Positions 9,992-18,232 are shown, numbered from the stretch's first letter. The stretch is 64,000 bases of DNA from Candidatus Proelusimicrobium bovinum (GCA_902791965.1 CADAXZ010000002.1:1-64000); one strand, 5' to 3'. Made by a program: numbers and translations. The notes: a model not told the origin generated them from the letters alone.

Positions 9992-10279
9992 ATGTTTGAT
10001 AATATAAAGAAGATTATGGAACTCAAAAAAACAATGACGGAAATGAAAAAGCGCCTTGATACTATGGAAATAAAAACCCAAAGCCCTAAACATTATTTTG
10101 AAATAACACTTAACGGTTCTCAGGAAATTAAAGAAATAAAAATCCTTAATGATTTGAATGCTTTAAAAAAAGAAGATATTGAAAAAGATTTGAAAGAACT
10201 TTTTAACAAAGCAATTAAAGAGTCCCAACAAATGGCCGCACAGGCTATGGGCGGCTTGGCAGGGCTTGGCGGATTATAA
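9992..10279 (+). CDS. ybaB: YbaB/EbfC family nucleoid-associated protein
   Basis: This 95-residue protein resembles the YbaB/EbfC family, small dimeric DNA-binding proteins that coat the nucleoid. It has the expected pattern: a helical N-terminus (MFDNIKKIMELKKTMTEM), a short strand region (YFEITLNGSQEIKEIKI) and a helical C-terminus ending in an AMGGLAGLGGL tail. A strong AGGAG lies inside the last codons of addA, and the two genes are separated by one base. The family is often encoded beside recombination genes (dnaX-ybaB-recR in many bacteria), which agrees with the addAB context. Confidence 0.85.
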   Translation: MFDNIKKIMELKKTMTEMKKRLDTMEIKTQSPKHYFEITLNGSQEIKEIKILNDLNALKKEDIEKDLKELFNKAIKESQQMAAQAMGGLAGLGGL

Positions 10280-10282
10280 TTT

Positions 10283-10642
10283 ATGGACAGACAAGTAATA
10301 GCAGTAGCAGGATTTTCCGCAGACATTTCAAAATATTGGTATAAAATTTTTAAGGATATACAAACTTACGGTGCTGAAGTTTACTGCGTAAATCCCAAAG
10401 CACCCAAAGACCTTGAAAATACTTTTGCCGCTATTGCTGATTTACCTGTAAAAATAAACACGCTTATTTTGGTAGTCCGCCCCGAACTTACCGCCAATTT
10501 AGTTAAGGAAGGCTTAAAAGCGGGCGCTAAAGATATTTGGTTTCAGCCCGGCACTTTTGACATAAAAGCCGCACAAGCCGCCAAAGAAGGCGGAGCAGAG
10601 GTCCATAACGGCTGCTATATGGTACAAAACGGTATTTGGTAA
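10283..10642 (+). CDS. CoA-binding domain protein (YccU-like)
   Basis: A 119-residue protein with a Rossmann-type CoA-binding fold as in YccU/succinyl-CoA-synthetase alpha N-terminal domains. The N-terminus VIAVAGFSADISKYWYKIF is the nucleotide-binding strand and loop. VYCVNPKA, LILVVRPE and AKDIWFQPGTFD match the family's conserved strands, and the C-terminal NGCYMVQ replaces the usual DRC(I/M). Proteins of this family are often uncharacterised. The stop codon abuts the next start, so it is co-transcribed with the aldo/keto reductase. Confidence 0.85.
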   Translation: MDRQVIAVAGFSADISKYWYKIFKDIQTYGAEVYCVNPKAPKDLENTFAAIADLPVKINTLILVVRPELTANLVKEGLKAGAKDIWFQPGTFDIKAAQAAKEGGAEVHNGCYMVQNGIW

Positions 10643-11566
10643 ATGCTTTATACGGATTTTAAAGGGCTTAAAATATCCAAACTTGCGCTTGGCACTTGGG
10701 CTATGGGGGCAGGTAAAGATTGGGGCCCGAACAAAGAAACAGATTCCGTTAATGCAATAAATACTGCCTTACAATGCGGGATAAACCTTATAGACACTGC
10801 GCCTATTTACGGTAATTTCCGCTCGGAAGAATTATTAGGCAAAGCCCTTAAAGGCAAAAGGGATAAAATTATTATATCTACCAAATGCGGCCTTCAGCCT
10901 GCGCACAGGGCAGTAAAGTTTGACCTTTCCGCAAAAGCAGTACAAACAGAAATTGAAAATTCTTTAAGACGGCTTCAAACAGATTATATTGATATTTATC
11001 TTATACACTGGCCCGACAGAAATACTCCGTTTGAAGAAACTTTTGCCGAATTTGAAAAATTAAAAAAGCAAGGCAAAATCCGCTTTTACGGGGCCTGTAA
11101 TTTAAGCCTTGAACAGTTAAAACAAGCCGCACAAATAAGTAATATTGATTTTGTGCAAAATGAATTTTCGCTCTTAAAACAAGATAATGCGCCGCAAGCC
11201 GCTTTTTGCGCACAAAACAATTTGGCTTTTATGGCTTACGGCTCTTTGGGCGGCGGAATATTAAGCGGAAAATATAAAAAAGAACCTTGTTTGCCTAAGT
11301 ACAGCGTAAAATCTTTTTTTTATAAATTTTACAAAGGGGATATGTTTACAAAATCTTTAAAAGCAGGAGAACTTTTAGAGCAAATTTCCGCCAAATACAA
11401 AGCCGCCACTGCACAGGCTGCATTAAATTATGCGTTAAAGCAAAGTAAAGCCGCGACGGTACTTTTCGGCGCGAGAAACGCAAATCAGGTTTTGCAAAAT
11501 GCCGCTGCGGCAAATTGGCAAATTTCACAAGAGGATTTGGATTATATAAATGAAAGATATTCTTAA
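10643..11566 (+). CDS. Aldo/keto reductase
   Basis: A 307-residue NADPH-dependent oxidoreductase of the TIM-barrel aldo/keto reductase family. The catalytic tetrad is visible: Asp and Tyr in DTAPIYG, Lys in ISTKCG and His in LIHWPD. The RTDYIDIYLIHWPD-type strand (here RRLQTDYIDIYLIHWPD) and the PLGGGILSGK-like element (LGGGILSGKYKK) match the family. Substrate cannot be inferred. Its 3' end overlaps the radical SAM gene by 17 bases, so the four genes from ybaB onward are probably one transcript. Confidence 0.92.
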   Translation: MLYTDFKGLKISKLALGTWAMGAGKDWGPNKETDSVNAINTALQCGINLIDTAPIYGNFRSEELLGKALKGKRDKIIISTKCGLQPAHRAVKFDLSAKAVQTEIENSLRRLQTDYIDIYLIHWPDRNTPFEETFAEFEKLKKQGKIRFYGACNLSLEQLKQAAQISNIDFVQNEFSLLKQDNAPQAAFCAQNNLAFMAYGSLGGGILSGKYKKEPCLPKYSVKSFFYKFYKGDMFTKSLKAGELLEQISAKYKAATAQAALNYALKQSKAATVLFGARNANQVLQNAAAANWQISQEDLDYINERYS

Positions 11567-12851
11567 TTTGGCCGGACTTGCGCAAAAAAGAGCGCAGGAA
11601 CTTTTACCAAAAGCCGGCATAAACAAACAGAGGGAAATAACCCGTCTGATTTTTGAAATTTGCAAAAGAGATAATGCTAATCCTGAAAATATCTTACAAC
11701 AACAAAAAATTACTAATTTTGAGCAGGCAAAAAAATTGCTTTTGGCTTTACGCTATCCGGTAAGTTATAACAAGGCGCAGCCCAATGCTTTTTATTTGCC
11801 GAAACTTGATTTATCCGCTTTACCGGATGCAAAAATACGGCAGACGGATTTTTATCCTAAAAATATCTTTATAGAAAAAGAAGTTTTAAATTCCGCTTTA
11901 GCGCAAAGGGCTTTAAATAAATTTCCGGCCGCTAAACTTACCGTATTGGAAAAGAAAACACTTTGCGGCAGTACAAACTACTCCGAAAGAAAAGAAAATC
12001 TTGTAATAATAAAAGAAAATTTTGACTTTGTAAAACCTTGCCCCTGTACCAAAAACTGCGTTTGCTGCGGATATAATCTTGTAAATTTAGGCTTTGGCTG
12101 TGCTTATGAATGCCAATACTGTTTTTTACAACAGTACCAAAACCTGCACGCCATAGTTCTGCCGGCAAACATACAGGATTTTTTGGCAAAAATAAATACT
12201 GTAAAATTTAGGAAAGGGCCTTTCCCGCATATCCGTATAGGCAGCGGGGAATTTACCGATTCTTTGCTTTTTGACGATTTAACACAATACTCAACTGATA
12301 TAGTAAATTTCTTCTGCGGCAGAGATGAATATTTTGAGTTCAAAACAAAAAGCACCAATATTGATAATCTACTAAAACTTAAGCCAGCCCCAAATATAGT
12401 TGCTGGCTGGAGCGTAAATCCGCAAAATATAATTGACAGCGTTGAGCCGCTTACCCGCCCGCTTTGCGCCCGCCTTGAAGCCGCAAAACAAATTGCAAAG
12501 CACGGTTTTAAAACGGCGTTCCATTTTGACCCTGTCATTTTACACCAAGGTTGGCAGGAAAATTATTCTTCTGTGATAGAACAAATAAAAAATACCGTTC
12601 CGCAGGAAAGTATCGCTTGGATAAGTATGGGAACTTTGCGCTTTTCAAGGGAACTTAAAAAATGTATAGAAAGCCGTTTTAAAAATAATTTTATTTTGGA
12701 CGGGGAATTTCTATTGGATTTTGACGGGAAAATGCGTTATCCGCAACAATTAAGAAAACAAGTTTATCAAACGCTTATACCAAAACTCAAAGCGGCTTTC
12801 CCAAATACTTATGTTTATTTGTGTATGGAAGAAGCCGCCCTGCAAAGTTAA
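11550..12851 (+). CDS. Spore-photolyase-like radical SAM protein
   Basis: This 433-residue protein contains the radical SAM cluster motif in GFGCAYECQYCFLQ (CxxxCxxC). Its later sequence (GWSVNPQNIID, then EPLTRPLCARLEAAKQIA, and TAFHFDPVI) is characteristic of the SPL/SplB family, which repairs the thymine dimer known as spore photoproduct. Extra cysteines precede the cluster (KPCPCTKNCVCCGYN). An approximately 120-residue N-terminal extension is helical and unrecognised. The organism shows no sign of sporulation and has an outer membrane, so either the enzyme repairs another thymine adduct or the family member has another role. The start overlaps the reductase; a GAGG lies about 14 bases upstream. 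Confidence 0.8.
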   Translation: MKDILNLAGLAQKRAQELLPKAGINKQREITRLIFEICKRDNANPENILQQQKITNFEQAKKLLLALRYPVSYNKAQPNAFYLPKLDLSALPDAKIRQTDFYPKNIFIEKEVLNSALAQRALNKFPAAKLTVLEKKTLCGSTNYSERKENLVIIKENFDFVKPCPCTKNCVCCGYNLVNLGFGCAYECQYCFLQQYQNLHAIVLPANIQDFLAKINTVKFRKGPFPHIRIGSGEFTDSLLFDDLTQYSTDIVNFFCGRDEYFEFKTKSTNIDNLLKLKPAPNIVAGWSVNPQNIIDSVEPLTRPLCARLEAAKQIAKHGFKTAFHFDPVILHQGWQENYSSVIEQIKNTVPQESIAWISMGTLRFSRELKKCIESRFKNNFILDGEFLLDFDGKMRYPQQLRKQVYQTLIPKLKAAFPNTYVYLCMEEAALQS

Positions 12852-12892
12852 CTACAATATTTTGACCATTAGGCTAATATTTTTATAAAGAA

Positions 12893-12921
12893 AAATCCCC
12901 GCTTTAAAATAACGGGGATTT
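12893..12921. terminator. Bidirectional terminator
   Basis: A hairpin with arms AAATCCCCG and CGGGGATTT and an 11-base loop lies between the convergent radical SAM gene and the thioredoxin-like gene. The A and T flanks give a modest T run in both directions. Confidence 0.75.
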
Positions 12922-12942
12922 AATACTCTATCTTAAACTTTA

Positions 12943-13512
12943 TTATTTGATTTTATCAATTTCCTGCGATATATAACCGACATAATCCGGATCAAAACCG
13001 ACCCACTTTTGTATTGCTTTACCGTTATGGATTAAATACATTGTAGGGAAACCTTGTAAGCCCATAGCCTGTCCGAAATCCGCGCTTTTATAATAAACGG
13101 GGACATTTTTAATAGCCTTTACAGGTTCAAGATTTTTAAGTTCATCATTAGTCTGGTCAACAAAAGCAATGATAACATCTACATTTTGGCCTTTGTATTT
13201 GCCGGCCAATTCATCAATATGAGGAATCATCCTTTTGCAATAACCGCAGAAGCCGGCCATTGTAGCAACTAAAACCGGTTTGGAAGAATCTGTTTTTACC
13301 ACATAATCTTCGCCGCCGTTTAACTCAGGAAAACTATATTCTGAAGTTAAAGAAACCTGCTCTTCAACAGGAGTACCGGCAACAGCAGGAGCAGGGGCAG
13401 GGGCCGCAACCGCTGCTGCCTCAGCGGCAGGAGCAGGCGGGACATTAGAACTTTCTTTGGCGCAAGCCGCGAAAGCAAGAACTGCAATAGATAAAGTTAA
13501 TAATTTTTTCAT
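12943..13512 (-). CDS. Thioredoxin-like lipoprotein
   Basis: A 189-residue exported thiol-disulfide protein. The N-terminus is a signal peptide ending at a probable lipidated Cys17 (AFAAC; the -3 residue Phe is unusual). A linker of alanine and proline follows (residues about 25-48) and would hold the domain away from the membrane. The thioredoxin fold has the active site CGYC at residues 89-92 and the cis-proline loop GFPTMYL. It could act as a periplasmic reductase or oxidase partner; no DsbD or cytochrome maturation gene is nearby to decide. The gene stands alone, convergent with the preceding cluster. Confidence 0.88.
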   Translation of the reverse strand: MKKLLTLSIAVLAFAACAKESSNVPPAPAAEAAAVAAPAPAPAVAGTPVEEQVSLTSEYSFPELNGGEDYVVKTDSSKPVLVATMAGFCGYCKRMIPHIDELAGKYKGQNVDVIIAFVDQTNDELKNLEPVKAIKNVPVYYKSADFGQAMGLQGFPTMYLIHNGKAIQKWVGFDPDYVGYISQEIDKIK

Positions 13513-13585
13513 AATTTTATTATAGTTTTTATTTTGGACTTTTGCACAATATTCATTAAAGATAAATAATAGCGCGCAAAAATGA

Positions 13586-13591
13586 TAGAAT
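13586..13591 (+). promoter_or_regulatory. Putative -10 box next to the M23 peptidase start
   Basis: TAGAAT (5 of 6 matches to TATAAT) ends 4 bases before one ATG (13596) and 7 before the second (13599). No ribosome binding site is visible and no clear -35 box was found. If used, the transcript would be essentially leaderless and would favour the second ATG. Confidence 0.35.
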
Positions 13592-13595
13592 TAAA

Positions 13596-14504
13596 ATGAT
13601 GAGAAAATCCCAATCGGTACTATCACGCTTATTATTTGAGCGTATGGAAATAGTCTTTATGCCCCGCTTAGGCAAAGGCATAAGATTTTCCGTACATCCG
13701 CTTACATTGGGATTATTTATAATATTATGGCTTGCAATTACCCTTTATGCTTTATTTATAACGGCACGCTACATAGATTACAAAATAGTAAAAGCCGATA
13801 ATAAATTAATGAAAACAAAGTTTGCTATGATAGCAGAGGAACTTTCAAGAAACAGAAAATATCTTGAAATGTCGCGCAGCACAGATGAGCAAATGCGCCA
13901 AATGTTAGGTATGAAAGACGGCAAACACATAAACAGGCCTTTTGAAGAAACTGAAGAAATTAACTTTAAGGAAATATTTGCAAAGAACGCTAAGGATATT
14001 GATGAAAACCAAATAAACAAATATTTAGTGCAGACTACCGAAATGGCAAAAGAAAAACTTGCTAACTTTCAAGAGATAGCCTGGTTCTATGCAAACCAAA
14101 AGAATATAAGTGATTATACGCCTTCCGTAAAGCCGGTAACCGATGCGGTTATCACATCGGGCTTTGGGTACAGGTTATCGCCTTTCGGCACTTATATAGC
14201 CTATTTCCATAAAGGGTTGGATTTCGCCGGAAAGCCAAATTCAAAAATTATGGTAACGGCAGACGGCGTAGTAAGGCATTCAGGGTGGGCTCAAGGCTAC
14301 GGGCAGGCGGTTTTAGTGGATCACGGTTTCGGCTATTCCACGCTTTACGGGCACTTGGCAGACATAAAAGTTAAAGCGGGCGACAGTGTAAAAAGAGGCC
14401 AAGTAATAGCCAATATGGGTACTACCGGACAATCAACCGGAGTACATTTACACTATGAGGTTTGGAAAGACGGAACACCCGTCAATCCCAAATCTTATTT
14501 TTAG
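13596..14504 (+). CDS. Membrane-anchored M23 (LytM) peptidoglycan endopeptidase
   Basis: A 302-residue protein with one N-terminal membrane helix (about residues 35-57), a coiled-coil segment (about 65-150) and a C-terminal LytM/M23 domain. The zinc-binding and catalytic residues are present: HKGLDFAG, LYGHLADIKVKAGDSVKRGQ and GVHLHYEVW, so it should be an active cross-link hydrolase in the periplasm. The gene is immediately upstream of a bactofilin. In several bacteria, bactofilins position M23 peptidases to set cell shape, so these two probably work together. Two tandem ATG codons begin the frame; a -10-like TAGAAT sits only a few bases upstream. Confidence 0.9.
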   Translation: MMRKSQSVLSRLLFERMEIVFMPRLGKGIRFSVHPLTLGLFIILWLAITLYALFITARYIDYKIVKADNKLMKTKFAMIAEELSRNRKYLEMSRSTDEQMRQMLGMKDGKHINRPFEETEEINFKEIFAKNAKDIDENQINKYLVQTTEMAKEKLANFQEIAWFYANQKNISDYTPSVKPVTDAVITSGFGYRLSPFGTYIAYFHKGLDFAGKPNSKIMVTADGVVRHSGWAQGYGQAVLVDHGFGYSTLYGHLADIKVKAGDSVKRGQVIANMGTTGQSTGVHLHYEVWKDGTPVNPKSYF

Positions 14505-14533
14505 ATTTAGTTGTAATAATTCGGAGGAGTTAT

Positions 14534-14965
14534 ATGGGTTTTTTGAATAAAGATATAAAAGCCGGAGAGTATGTATCTGTAATAAGCGAACAATGCCAAT
14601 TTCAGGGTACGCTTGATTTACAAGGCTCTTTGAGAATAGACGGCAATTTAGAAGGTAATGTAGATAACGCTAAATATGTTACCATAAGTAAAACAGGTAC
14701 GGTAAAAGGAGATATTACCGCACAAGGTGTAGTAGTAATAGGCCAAATGACCGGAGATATAGTTGCCGAAAATGTAGAAATATTGGCAGATGCAAAAATA
14801 ACCGGCAATATACGCTCCAAAAGCATTTTGATTGAAGGCGGCGCAAAGGTAAGCGCCACTATACATGTAGTAGGGGAAGAAGAATCCCCCCTTGCCGAGG
14901 AAGAAATACCCGCAGGCAAAACGGCTGAAAATAATAAAAAAGATAATAAGAAAGGAGATAAATAA
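14534..14965 (+). CDS. Bactofilin
   Basis: A 143-residue bactofilin, a polymer-forming beta-helix cytoskeletal protein. Residues about 20-105 form a repeating pattern of short strands with conserved glycine turns (GTLDLQGSLRIDGNLEG, VKGDITAQGVVVIGQMTGDI). The ends are charged and flexible (C-terminal lysine/asparagine-rich tail). I placed the start at the ATG at 14534, after GGAGG, rather than 24 codons upstream inside the M23 gene. The tight linkage to M23 upstream and the SurA-N-like protein downstream (stop abutting the next ATG) suggests a cell-shape module. Confidence 0.93.
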   Translation: MGFLNKDIKAGEYVSVISEQCQFQGTLDLQGSLRIDGNLEGNVDNAKYVTISKTGTVKGDITAQGVVVIGQMTGDIVAENVEILADAKITGNIRSKSILIEGGAKVSATIHVVGEEESPLAEEEIPAGKTAENNKKDNKKGDK

Positions 14966-15682
14966 ATGTTTGATTTCTTTAATAAATATAAAAATCCTAT
15001 TTTGATTATAACGGTTCTGTTCTTTTTAGGAAGTTTGGGCTTTGTAGGTGCAGGGGTATTTATAGAAGAATACGGCCCCAATGCCGCAATAGCAAAAGTA
15101 GGCAACCAAAAAATAAAATACCGCAATTTCAACAGATATGTTGATTTAGCCATAAAAAACGCCCAAGACGAACAGGATCTTGATGAAGCAAAAGAAAAAC
15201 AACTCCGTCAGGAAGTATTACAATCTATGATAAGTGAAATAACCCTTGCCCAAGCCGCAAAACAAGCCGGTTTAGGTGTTTCAGATGTAGAAATAGGTTA
15301 TACGATAAAAAGTAATTTTAGCGACAGTTCAGGCTTCAGAAAAGACGAATATATTTGGATTGTACGCAATACCTACGGCTTAAATCCAGCGGAGTATGAA
15401 GAACAGTTAAAACAGCAAAAATTATCTTCCAAATACAAAGATCTGCTGATTCTTGCCGCTAAAGTAACCCCTCAGGAAGAACAAATCCTTAAAGCAGAAA
15501 CAGATAAAGTTATGTCAACAGATAAAAAAGGCAACAAAAAATCCGAGGAAGATGATAAAAATACCCAAGCCGCTTTAACTTTGGCCGCAATACAACTTAA
15601 AGCACAGGATTTACTTAAATCTTACTCCGATAAATTTAATGCAGAAAATAAAGTTGTAATTTTAGGCAAGGAAATAATCTGA
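14966..15682 (+). CDS. Membrane-anchored SurA-N-like chaperone domain protein
   Basis: A 238-residue protein with an N-terminal membrane anchor (about residues 10-32) and then a periplasmic helical region resembling the SurA/PpiD N-terminal chaperone domain (AIAKVGNQKIKYRNFNRYV, then EVLQSMISEITLAQAAKQAG). The parvulin prolyl isomerase domain of PpiD is missing, so it would act only as a chaperone or tether. A lysine-rich low-complexity stretch (KKGNKKSEEDDK) follows. The AAAGGAG binding site is within the end of the bactofilin gene, and its own stop overlaps the start of the kinase gene (ATGA). Confidence 0.7.
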   Translation: MFDFFNKYKNPILIITVLFFLGSLGFVGAGVFIEEYGPNAAIAKVGNQKIKYRNFNRYVDLAIKNAQDEQDLDEAKEKQLRQEVLQSMISEITLAQAAKQAGLGVSDVEIGYTIKSNFSDSSGFRKDEYIWIVRNTYGLNPAEYEEQLKQQKLSSKYKDLLILAAKVTPQEEQILKAETDKVMSTDKKGNKKSEEDDKNTQAALTLAAIQLKAQDLLKSYSDKFNAENKVVILGKEII

Positions 15683-16593
15683 TGAAAAAAAGCAAAGTGC
15701 TGATAGTAGGCTCAATGGCTTTTGATAATATCAAAACGCATAAGTCTTCGGTAAAAAATGTTTTGGGCGGCTCGGCGAGTTATTCTTCCATAGCGGCGAG
15801 TTTCTTTGCACAGCCTAAAGTAATTGCAGTAGTAGGCAGCGACTTTACAAAAAAACATATAAAACCGTTTCACGACAGAGGCGTTGATACTTCCAGCATA
15901 GAAGTTAAAGAAGGTAAAACTTTTACTTGGGAAGCATCTTACGATAAAGATTTTAAGAATGCTACTACACTTTCTACACAATTAAATGTTTTTGCCGGCT
16001 TTGCCCCTGTAATCAAACAACAAGATAAGCAAACACAAGCCTTGTTTTTGGCTAATATTTCCCCGCAAATACAACTTGATGTATTAAAACAGATGAAAAG
16101 GCCGCGCCTTGTTGCCTGCGATACAATGAATTTATGGATAAAAAACAATAAGCCGCAACTCTTAAAACTCCTTAAATCCATAGATATACTTTTTGTAAAT
16201 GAGGCAGAAGCACGCCAACTTACAGGCATTTATAATCTTATAAAAGCAGGTAAAGCAATACTTAAAGCAGGGCCTAAAATAACCGTAATAAAATTAGGCC
16301 CTAACGGCGCTTTACTGCTGACTAAAGATGAAATGTTCCAAGTACCGCCGTTTTTGGTGGAAAACCCTATAGATACCACCGGCGCGGGAGATACCTTCGG
16401 AGGAGGCTTTATAGGTTATTTGGCTTCTGTTAAAAATTGGAATAATATAAAACATATCCGCAAGGCTTTGGCTTACGGAACTATTTTGGCTTCCTTTGCG
16501 ATAGAAAGTTTTAGTATAAAAAAACTTGCACAAGTTACACCGCAGGATTTTAAAAAACGCCTTGCGCTGTACGAGGAATATTGTAAGTTTTAA
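15682..16593 (+). CDS. PfkB-family carbohydrate/nucleoside kinase
   Basis: A 303-residue ribokinase-fold kinase. The N-terminal KVLIVGSMAFDNIKTHK and the glycine-rich GGSASYSSIAASFF are the sugar-binding region; the C-terminal signature NPIDTTGAGDTFGGGFIGYL contains the anion hole and catalytic Asp (DTTGAGD). Family members phosphorylate sugars or nucleosides; the precise substrate is not readable. It overlaps the upstream gene by one base and closes the M23-bactofilin operon, a position that does not by itself suggest a substrate. Confidence 0.9.
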   Translation: MKKSKVLIVGSMAFDNIKTHKSSVKNVLGGSASYSSIAASFFAQPKVIAVVGSDFTKKHIKPFHDRGVDTSSIEVKEGKTFTWEASYDKDFKNATTLSTQLNVFAGFAPVIKQQDKQTQALFLANISPQIQLDVLKQMKRPRLVACDTMNLWIKNNKPQLLKLLKSIDILFVNEAEARQLTGIYNLIKAGKAILKAGPKITVIKLGPNGALLLTKDEMFQVPPFLVENPIDTTGAGDTFGGGFIGYLASVKNWNNIKHIRKALAYGTILASFAIESFSIKKLAQVTPQDFKKRLALYEEYCKF

Positions 16594-16640
16594 TTACCGT
16601 TCCGCTATATTATGCCGCGGCGGTAAAAACAGGTTTGATA

Positions 16641-16669
16641 TTGGCATAACAATGAAAAATTGATATAAT
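16641..16669 (+). promoter_or_regulatory. Sigma-70 promoter of tRNA-Thr
   Basis: TTGGCA (16641-16646) and TATAAT (16664-16669) are separated by exactly 17 bases, and the tRNA begins 9 bases after the -10 box. This is the cleanest promoter in the window. Confidence 0.85.
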
Positions 16670-16677
16670 TTTTCTGT

Positions 16678-16749
16678 GCCGAGGTAGCTCAATGGTTGAG
16701 CAACGGTTTTGTAAACCGTAGGTTGTGGGTTCGAGTCCCATCCTCGGCT
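16678..16749 (+). tRNA. tRNA-Thr (anticodon TGT)
   Basis: A full cloverleaf can be drawn: acceptor GCCGAGG/CCTCGGC with discriminator T, D stem GCTC/GAGC, anticodon stem ACGGT/ACCGT around loop TTTGTAA (anticodon TGT), and a T arm with TTCGAGT in the loop. CCA is not encoded. TGT reads ACA and, with wobble, other threonine codons. Confidence 0.95.
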
Positions 16750-16785
16750 TTTGTTTTATCTTTTTAAGGCACAGACGGGGCCGTT

Positions 16786-17538
16786 ATGAAGGGAATTATC
16801 TTTTCTATTTTTTTGTTTCTGGCCATAACAACAAACGCACAAAAAACTCCGGCAGAAATTGCCGAACAATACGGCAATGCTATTGTATCCGTAAATGTGC
16901 TGAAAAATGACGGCTCTACACACAGCGGAACAGGATTTATTACCACATCAGACGGAGTAGTTGCAACAGCGGGCCATGTGGTAGATAATGCCGCTTTTAT
17001 AAACCTTACTTTTAAAAACGGTGTAGTGTCCGAAGAGGCCGTAATAATAGAAAAGAGTGATAATAAACATATAGATTTAGCCATTCTTAAAATCCCTAAC
17101 ACAAACTTACCGACAGTAATATTTAAAAATGCAGATTATGTAAAAGCAGGTGATCCCATTACCGTAATAGGTAATCCCAGACGCCTGCAAAATACGGTTA
17201 CAAACGGGCTTATATCCCAAATAAGACGCATAAGCAAAGGGATTATATGGCTGCAAATAAGTGCGCCTATTTCGCCTTCATCTTCCGGCTCGCCTGTATT
17301 TGACGAAAACGGCCGCGTTATAGGTATTGCGCTTTCAAGTTTAAAAGGTTCTGATGTGCAGAATATTAACTTTGCTATGCCTTCAAATTATCTTATGCAG
17401 ATGATAAGAAAGAACGGCTATCTTTTACCTATGCCTTATGAAAAACCGGTCTATAATAATACCGTATGGGGCAGATTTAAGGCACATTGTGCAAAATCCT
17501 GCAGGATAATAAAAAATAAATTTTCACAATTATTCTAA
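16786..17538 (+). CDS. Secreted trypsin-like serine protease (S1C/DegP-type, no PDZ)
   Basis: A 250-residue exported protease with a signal peptide (cleavage likely after TTNA, residue about 18). The chymotrypsin-fold triad is visible: His64 in ATAGHVV, Asp97 in HIDLAIL and Ser167 in SPSSSGSPVF, the last being a variant of GNSGGP. No PDZ domain follows; instead the C-terminus has a short basic tail with two cysteines (AHCAKSCRIIKNK). It probably works in the periplasm or at the envelope on misfolded proteins. It is downstream of tRNA-Thr and may be read from the tRNA promoter, as I see no terminator between them. Confidence 0.88.
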   Translation: MKGIIFSIFLFLAITTNAQKTPAEIAEQYGNAIVSVNVLKNDGSTHSGTGFITTSDGVVATAGHVVDNAAFINLTFKNGVVSEEAVIIEKSDNKHIDLAILKIPNTNLPTVIFKNADYVKAGDPITVIGNPRRLQNTVTNGLISQIRRISKGIIWLQISAPISPSSSGSPVFDENGRVIGIALSSLKGSDVQNINFAMPSNYLMQMIRKNGYLLPMPYEKPVYNNTVWGRFKAHCAKSCRIIKNKFSQLF

Positions 17539-17611
17539 AGTAATTTACAGATAACAACTTTTTTAGTACAATATAGAAAATAACTTTAATTAAGTCAGGA
17601 AGATAAAAACT

Positions 17612-17806
17612 ATGTCATATAAATGCGAAATCTGCGGGAAGAAATCTGTAAGCGGCGGTTCTTACAGCCATTCCCACTTAAACACAAAAAGAACTTTTAA
17701 ACCTAACCTCCACAAACAAAAATTAGTTTTGGACGGTAAAACGCAGACTGCTTATGTTTGCTCAAAATGTATGAAGTCCGGCAAAGTAGTAAAACCGGCT
17801 ATCTAA
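17612..17806 (+). CDS. rpmB: Large-subunit ribosomal protein L28
   Basis: A 64-residue L28 (bL28). It has the zinc-binding form, with two cysteine pairs (CEICG and CSKCM), and the family's SHSHLNTKRTFKPNL segment with its asparagine/lysine pattern. The length and basic character fit. The AGGA before the start is a normal binding site. A strong terminator follows, so it is probably monocistronic. Confidence 0.95.
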   Translation: MSYKCEICGKKSVSGGSYSHSHLNTKRTFKPNLHKQKLVLDGKTQTAYVCSKCMKSGKVVKPAI

Positions 17807-17824
17807 AAAATAAAAGTTTTTTAT

Positions 17825-17850
17825 ACCCCGCTTTACGGCGGGGTTTTTTA
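17825..17850 (+). terminator. Rho-independent terminator of rpmB
   Basis: A CCCCGC/GCGGGG hairpin with loop TTTACG is followed by a run of six T. It is close in sequence to the terminator at 2716-2740. Confidence 0.9.
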
Positions 17851-17876
17851 TTGCCATTTCAGGCAATATTCCATAC

Positions 17877-18232
17877 AATTATTTTATGCGAAGTCTATAA
17901 CGGTTGTTTGCCGTTTTGGGGCGACATCGCCGACACTGTTAAAATTTGGAGATTTTTTGTTTAGTTTTGCGGGTTTTGTCCGAGCAAAAAATTATTAGCG
18001 TTCTTTATTGTTTTTGCTAATTTTTTGTGAGTTGAATTTTTTGTGAGTTGCCCGCAAATAACAAAAAATCAAATTTTAGTCGGCACTGAAGCCCTATTCT
18101 TTGGCTTACTTTTCTGATAGCAGAAAAGTAAGGCGCGCTCAAGGCGCGAAACCTGTTATTTTTATTATAAAATAATTAAAAAAATTTAACGCTTTTGTAT
18201 TCTTACAAAAGCCATATAATAATTTTATAGGA
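17877..18232 (+). repeat. Dispersed intergenic repeat, copy A (longest)
   Basis: This stretch fills the gap between rpmB and the ECF sigma gene and has no convincing gene. It matches copy C (32052-32241, same orientation) at both ends and copy B (27632-27865, inverted) in its middle. Components in order: CTATAACGGTTGTTTGCCG, the shared GTTAAAATTTGGAGATTTTT block, a 16-base tandem duplication (AATTTTTTGTGAGTTG at 18019 and 18035), a perfect 12-bp stem-loop (18105-18132, CTTACTTTTCTG / CAGAAAAGTAAG), GGCGCGCTCAAGGCGCG, and a terminal palindrome plus -10 box. No transposase is encoded. Confidence 0.85.
18191..18220 (+). promoter_or_regulatory. Repeat-borne palindrome and -10 box upstream of the ECF sigma operon
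   Basis: A perfect 9-bp inverted repeat, GCTTTTGTA (18191-18199) and TACAAAAGC (18204-18212), is followed after CA by TATAAT (18215-18220). The same arrangement occurs at 32203-32232, with only the loop changed (TTCT versus TTTT). The palindrome occupies the -35/spacer region, as an operator or activator site would. Transcription from here would give the sigma operon a leader of about 90 bases. Confidence 0.5.

Noticed and set aside
17758-17964. Open frame of about 68 codons after rpmB sharing its last 20-odd residues with another short frame at 31957-32142.
   Set aside because: The shared peptide comes from the dispersed repeat DNA (copies A and C), which is not coding; neither frame has a ribosome binding site or a plausible start.
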